DNA of 64,000 nucleotides, taken from contig NZ_CP027666.1 of NCBI RefSeq assembly GCF_003008535.1, forward strand, positions 1,240,001 through 1,304,000. Reading direction: 5' to 3'. This DNA is from Ottowia oryzae. GTDB taxonomy: Bacteria; Pseudomonadota; Gammaproteobacteria; Burkholderiales; Burkholderiaceae_C. A model generated the notes under the pieces. That model saw nothing but the letters and a program-made list of their open reading frames with translations. It was not told the origin of the DNA and made no database searches. This document shows, piece after piece, positions 61,001 to 64,000 of the stretch. The stretch's first letter is position 1. The number at the start of each line of letters is the position of its first letter. The position numbers and the translations under genes are program-made.

Positions 61001-64000
61001 TGTTTGACGAGCCCACCACCGGCCTGCACTTTGACGACATCGCCAAGCTGATGCGTGCCTTCCGCAAGCTGCTGGATGCGGGGCATTCGCTGATCGTGAT
61101 CGAGCACAACCTGGACGTGATGCGCGCCAGCGACTGGCTGATCGACCTGGGCCCCGAAGGCGGCGAGGGCGGTGGCACCGTGGTGGCCCAAGGCACGCCC
61201 GCCGAGGTGGCGCTGCACCCCACGTCGCACACCGGCGCGGCCCTGCGCGCGTACGCCCAGGCGCTGGGCGAGGGCAGCGCGCTGGACTTGCGCGAACCCG
61301 AGGTGCTATATAAAACAGAGCTGCTGGCGCAGATGGGGCGTGCGCCAGAGGCTAAAAATGCCATTGAGATCGTCCACGCGCGCGAGCACAACCTGAAGAA
61401 CCTCAGCGTGGACATTCCGCGCGGCAAGTTCAACGTGATCACCGGCGTCAGCGGATCGGGCAAATCCACGCTGGCGTTCGACATCCTCTTCAACGAAGGG
61501 CAGCGCCGCTACCTGGAAAGCCTGAACGCCTACGCGCGCAGCATCGTGCAACCGGCGGGGCGGCCCGAGGTGGATGCGGTGTACGGCATTCCACCCACGG
61601 TGGCGATCGAGCAGCGCCTGTCGCGCGGCGGCCGCAAGAGCACGGTGGGCACCACCACCGAGGTGTGGCATTTCTTGCGCCTGCTGTACGTCAAGCTGGG
61701 CGTGCAGCACTGCGTGCACGACGACGCGCCGGTGCAGCCGCAAACGCCCGACCGCATTGCCGCGCAGATCCTGTCGCGCTACAAAGGCCAGGTCATCGGG
61801 CTGCTGGCGCCGCTGGTGGTGGGGCGCAAGGGCGTGTATACCGAGCTGGCCGACTGGGCGCGCCCGCGCGGCTTTACCCACCTGCGGGTGGATGGCGACT
61901 TTCTGCCCACCACGGGCTTCCCGCGCATCGACCGCTTCAAAGAGCACACGATCGAGCTGCCGGTGATGAGCCTGACGGTGTCGCCCGGCAACGAGGCGCA
62001 GCTGCGCGAATCGCTGACGCGCGCGCTGGAGCACGGCAAAGGCGTGGTGCACGTGCTGAGCGACATCACCGGCCTGCGCCACGCCATGGACACGGGCGCG
62101 TCCACCGCGCAGATTGGCAAGGTGGAGGTGTTTTCCACCAAGCGCGCCTGCCCGATCTGCGCCACCAGCTATGCCGAGCTGGACCCGCGCCTGTTCAGCT
62201 ACAACAGCAAGCACGGCTGGTGCCCCGACTGCGTGGGCACGGGCGTCAAGCTGACCCGTGACCAGCGCAAGGCGCTGGACGATTCGGTGCTGGCGGCCGA
62301 CCAGAAAGGGCGCGAGCAGACCTTCGCCGAACCCGATGTGGAGGACGTGGGCCACGCCGTCTGCCCCACCTGCCAGGGCACGCGCCTGAACCCGATTGCG
62401 CGCCACGTGCGGCTGGAGCCGGGCCACGTCGATGGCGTGGCCATCACCGACCTGGCGCGCCTGTCGGTGCACGACTTGCGCACCTGGTTTGACGGCCTGG
62501 CGCTGCAGGGGCGTGATGCTGACATTGCGCGCGACCTACTGCCCGAGATCAAGAGCCGGCTGGAATTCCTCGAGCAGGTGGGCCTGGGCTACCTCACGCT
62601 GGACCGCGGCGCGCCCACCCTCAGTGGCGGTGAGGCGCAGCGCATCCGCCTGGCGGCGCAGCTGGGCAGCAACCTGCAGGGCGTGTGCTACGTGCTGGAC
62701 GAGCCGACCATCGGCCTGCACGCGCGCGACAACCGCATCCTGCTGGACGCGCTGCACACGCTGTCCAGCAAAGGCAACACGCTGGTGGTGGTGGAGCACG
62801 ACGAAGACACCATCCGCCGCGCAGAACACGTGATCGACATCGGCCCTGGCGCGGGCGTGCGCGGTGGCCATCTGGTGGCCGAAGGCACCGTCGCCGACGT
62901 AGAGGCCGCGCCCGACTCGGCCACCGGCCGCTACCTGCGCCACGCCATGCGCCACCCGATGCATGCACGCAGACCCGTTGAAGCAGACGGGCCGTGGCTC
63001 AAGCTGCGCGGCGCCTACCTGCACAACCTGAAGGACGTGGATGTGGATGTGCCGCTCAAGCGCCTGGTGGCGGTGACGGGCGTGTCCGGCTCAGGCAAAT
63101 CCACCCTGGCGCGCGACGTGCTGCTGGCCAGCGTGCAGCGCTTCGTGCGGCAGGAAATGAAAGGAAAAAAGGCCGCCAGCGCAAGCGCAACCAGCGTCGG
63201 CAGCTATGAAATCAATAGTCATGGCCTGATTGGCTGCACCGGCCTGGAAGGCTTTGGCCAGATCGACCGCGTGCTGGAGGTGGACCAGACGCCCATCGGC
63301 AAAACGCCGCGCAGCTGCCCAGCCACCTACATCGGTTTCTGGGACACGGTGCGCAAGCTGTTTGCCGACACGCTCGAAGCCAAGGCGCGCGGCTACGGGC
63401 CGGGTCGCTTCAGTTTCAACACCGGCGAAGGCCGTTGCCCATCGTGCGAAGGGCAGGGCGTGCGCACGATCGAGATGAGCTTTCTGCCCGACGTGAAGGT
63501 GCCGTGCGAGGTGTGCCACGGCGCGCGCTTCAACCCCGAGACGCTGGCCGTTACCTGGCGCGGCAAGAACGTGGGCGACGTGCTGCAGATGGAGGTGGAC
63601 GACGCGGTGGACTTCTTCGCCAGCATGCCCGCCATCAGCCATCCGCTGCAGCTGCTCAAAGACGTGGGCCTGGGCTACCTGACGCTGGGCCAGCCCAGCC
63701 CCACGCTCTCTGGCGGCGAGGCGCAGCGCATCAAGCTGGTGACCGAACTCAGCAAGGTGCGCGACGACATCACCCGCCGTGGCCAGAAGGCACCGCACAC
63801 CCTGTACGTGCTGGACGAGCCCACGGTGGGCCTGCACATGCAGGACGTGGAAAAACTCATCCACGTGCTGCACCGCCTGGTGGACGGCGGCCACAGCGTG
63901 GTAGTGATCGAACACGACCTGGATCTGATCGCCGAGGCCGACTGGATCATCGACATGGGCCCCGAAGGCGGCGAAGGCGGTGGCCGCCTGGTGGCCGCAG
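58072..64000 (+). CDS. uvrA: Double-length UvrA-type excinuclease ATPase (3' end beyond window)
   Basis: The frame is open from the ATG at 58072 to the end of the window, 1,976 codons without a stop; ordinary UvrA has about 940. Two UvrA-like modules are joined head to tail. Four Walker A motifs appear at about residues 33 (GPSGSGKSS), 739, 1125 (GVSGSGKST) and 1670, and four LSGGE signatures at about 587, 941, 1517 and 1878. Zinc-type CxxC pairs recur (CPTCGGSG, CPDCDG, CPICATSYAE, CPSCEGQG). Three dispersed repeats (59655-59717, 61304-61361, 63160-63220) and a duplicated 84-bp repeat (58807-58974) lie in frame. UvrA recognises DNA lesions with UvrB; whether this protein does so, and whether a normal uvrA exists elsewhere, cannot be told here. 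Confidence 0.9.
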   Translation, partial: MTTGSIRIRGARQHNLKNLDIDFRTGEMTVVTGPSGSGKSSLVFDTLYAEGQRRYVETFSAYARQFLDRMDKPAVDKVEGVPPAIAIDQTNPVRSSRSTVGTMTELNDHLKLLFARAGQLFDSQTALPVRHDSPDSIYAELRQRVASLAPVAGAAASDPRVVLTFAVELPATASADDVAQWLSAAGFTRVQAERTEGDKKVLDVVADRFRLGSAERARVVEAIEVALKRGSGRLTAYVLPDEAGQRPAAGPSQGGAAPSGGSEPGAAGSVGAPRPAAGPSQGGAAPSGGSEPGAAGSVGAPFIWRFSTGLHCPESDLRYHEPIPSMFSFNSPVGACETCRGFGRVIGVDWGLVIPDERLTLRAGAIKPIQTPAWKECQDDLMRHAESAGIPRDTPWNKLTAEQKAWVIEGTPNYKEGNWNKQWYGIRRFFQYLESKAYKMHIRVLLSKYRSYTPCPVCAGARLKTESLLWRVGSRADADAVLAGATTRFMPQGVAWTREQLDALPGLCLHDLMLLPIDRLRQFFDRLSASENIAAGADGAGAEGRLDSDSADAKALKLILEEITTRIRYLCDVGIGYLTLDRQSRTLSGGEVQRINLTTALGTSLVNTLFVLDEPSIGLHPRDMDRITEAMQRLKRAGNTLVVVEHDPAVMLAADRVLDFGPGPGAAGGRIVFDGTPAELRRADTLTGAYLGGRRTIGSGSARPVADNTPRLILEGASAHNLRHVDVAFPLQRLVTVTGVSGSGKSSLIQDVLAPALLRHFGRATETPGAHDRLLGTDYLSDVVFVDQSPIGKTARSNPVSYVGAWDPIRSLFANAPLSRQRGYTSAKFSFNSGDGRCPTCGGSGFEHVEMQFLSDVYLRCPDCDGKRYRPEILEVRIERQAVGAPEYQRARHLNVADVLDLTVAEAVQLFAHDREVIRALQPIVDVGLDYVKLGQPVPTLSGGEAQRLKLAGFLADAAKSQTASRQPAARKGTLFLFDEPTTGLHFDDIAKLMRAFRKLLDAGHSLIVIEHNLDVMRASDWLIDLGPEGGEGGGTVVAQGTPAEVALHPTSHTGAALRAYAQALGEGSALDLREPEVLYKTELLAQMGRAPEAKNAIEIVHAREHNLKNLSVDIPRGKFNVITGVSGSGKSTLAFDILFNEGQRRYLESLNAYARSIVQPAGRPEVDAVYGIPPTVAIEQRLSRGGRKSTVGTTTEVWHFLRLLYVKLGVQHCVHDDAPVQPQTPDRIAAQILSRYKGQVIGLLAPLVVGRKGVYTELADWARPRGFTHLRVDGDFLPTTGFPRIDRFKEHTIELPVMSLTVSPGNEAQLRESLTRALEHGKGVVHVLSDITGLRHAMDTGASTAQIGKVEVFSTKRACPICATSYAELDPRLFSYNSKHGWCPDCVGTGVKLTRDQRKALDDSVLAADQKGREQTFAEPDVEDVGHAVCPTCQGTRLNPIARHVRLEPGHVDGVAITDLARLSVHDLRTWFDGLALQGRDADIARDLLPEIKSRLEFLEQVGLGYLTLDRGAPTLSGGEAQRIRLAAQLGSNLQGVCYVLDEPTIGLHARDNRILLDALHTLSSKGNTLVVVEHDEDTIRRAEHVIDIGPGAGVRGGHLVAEGTVADVEAAPDSATGRYLRHAMRHPMHARRPVEADGPWLKLRGAYLHNLKDVDVDVPLKRLVAVTGVSGSGKSTLARDVLLASVQRFVRQEMKGKKAASASATSVGSYEINSHGLIGCTGLEGFGQIDRVLEVDQTPIGKTPRSCPATYIGFWDTVRKLFADTLEAKARGYGPGRFSFNTGEGRCPSCEGQGVRTIEMSFLPDVKVPCEVCHGARFNPETLAVTWRGKNVGDVLQMEVDDAVDFFASMPAISHPLQLLKDVGLGYLTLGQPSPTLSGGEAQRIKLVTELSKVRDDITRRGQKAPHTLYVLDEPTVGLHMQDVEKLIHVLHRLVDGGHSVVVIEHDLDLIAEADWIIDMGPEGGEGGGRLVAA
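58807..58974 (+). repeat. Tandem in-frame 84-bp repeat (two units) in the uvrA-like gene
   Basis: Units 58807-58890 and 58891-58974 differ by one base (GGGGGCGCCA versus GGGGGCTCCA). Each contains CAGCCCCCTCGGGGGGCAGC, a hairpin, and reads RPAAGPSQGGAAPSGGSEPG plus AAGSVGAP. Together they add 56 residues (about 246-301). Confidence 0.95.
59655..59717 (-). repeat. Dispersed two-hairpin repeat, copy 16 (in the uvrA-like gene)
   Basis: Reverse orientation. Minus-strand reading: TCCAATCGGCCTTCAGCGC, spacer, TCAGCGCCGGCAGCTAT, GTTTTCT, GAAGCA. In the gene it encodes ASENIAAGADGAGAEGRLDS, the same frame as the hemE copy. Confidence 0.92.
61304..61361 (-). repeat. Dispersed two-hairpin repeat, copy 17 (at the junction of the two UvrA modules)
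   Basis: Reverse orientation. Minus-strand reading: TTTTTAGCCTCTGGCGC, spacer, CTGCGCCAGCAGCTCT, GTTTTAT, ATAGCA. In the gene it gives LYKTELLAQMGRAPEAKN. Where other copies have TAG, this one has GAG; TAG would be a stop in this frame. Confidence 0.9.
63160..63220 (+). repeat. Dispersed two-hairpin repeat, copy 18 (in the uvrA-like gene)
   Basis: AAAAAAGGCCGCCAGCGC, spacer, AGCGTCGGCAGCTAT, GAAATCA, ATAGTC. In frame it encodes KKAASASATSVGSYEINS. Confidence 0.88.

Overview
The window is high-GC, gene-dense DNA from a betaproteobacterium, most likely a Comamonadaceae member of the Burkholderiales (Acidovorax/Alicycliphilus-like). This is inferred from protein similarity I recognise by eye, codon usage, the leucine-degradation cluster and the repeat style, not from a database search.

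Layout. 1-6415: a 5'-truncated SPINDLY/TPR glycosyltransferase-like gene, a Tat-exported phytase/esterase-like protein, then glycerol catabolism (glpK, a frameshifted VOC gene, glpD). 6412-15416: a spc-alpha ribosomal operon that starts at rplN (rplN-rplX-rplE-rpsN-rpsH-rplF-rplR-rpsE-rpmD-rplO-secY-rpmJ-rpsM-rpsK-rpsD-rpoA-rplQ), with a strong sigma70-type promoter overlapping the glpD stop codon, followed by an initiator tRNA-Met and a terminator. 15642-29203: housekeeping genes, including a Rep/UvrD helicase, chalcone-isomerase-like protein, AEC transporter, priA, hemE, DUF1328 and CsbD stress proteins, a peptidoglycan amidase, O-acetylhomoserine sulfhydrylase, a CoA-binding protein and a PPP-type phosphatase. 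29488-34449: Pat-type acyl-CoA ligase/acetyltransferase and a lipoprotein gamma-glutamyltransferase. 34939-48873: an AraC regulator divergent from a leucine/acyl-CoA degradation cluster (acyl-CoA synthetase, mccB/liuB, DinB, liuC, DUF4126, a membrane protein, mccA/liuD, a frameshifted ghrA-like gene, then HMG-CoA lyase liuE beyond an opposite-strand phosphoesterase/kinase pair). 48887-57769: LysE, YbaK, DUF1289, HCCA isomerase, a DUF294/CBS signalling protein with a DnaQ-like exonuclease, DUF485-actP and an MHS-type transporter. 58072-end: a double-length UvrA-type protein running off the window.

The most notable structure is not a gene. A dispersed element of about 60 bp occurs at least 17 times in both orientations. 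Its plan is GGCCTCTGGCGC, a variable spacer, GCGCTGGCAGCTAT, 7 nt, ATAGCA. It has two potential hairpins (CTGGCGC/GCGCTGG, and GCTAT-N7-ATAGC). Most copies sit directly behind stop codons, but six lie in frame inside genes (glpK, hemE, mccB and three in the uvrA-like gene), where they read as extra peptide, much as Rickettsia palindromic elements do. The uvrA-like gene also carries a second repeat family, an 84-bp unit duplicated in tandem and in frame.

Two single-base frameshifts (VOC, ghrA-like) may be real decay or sequence errors.
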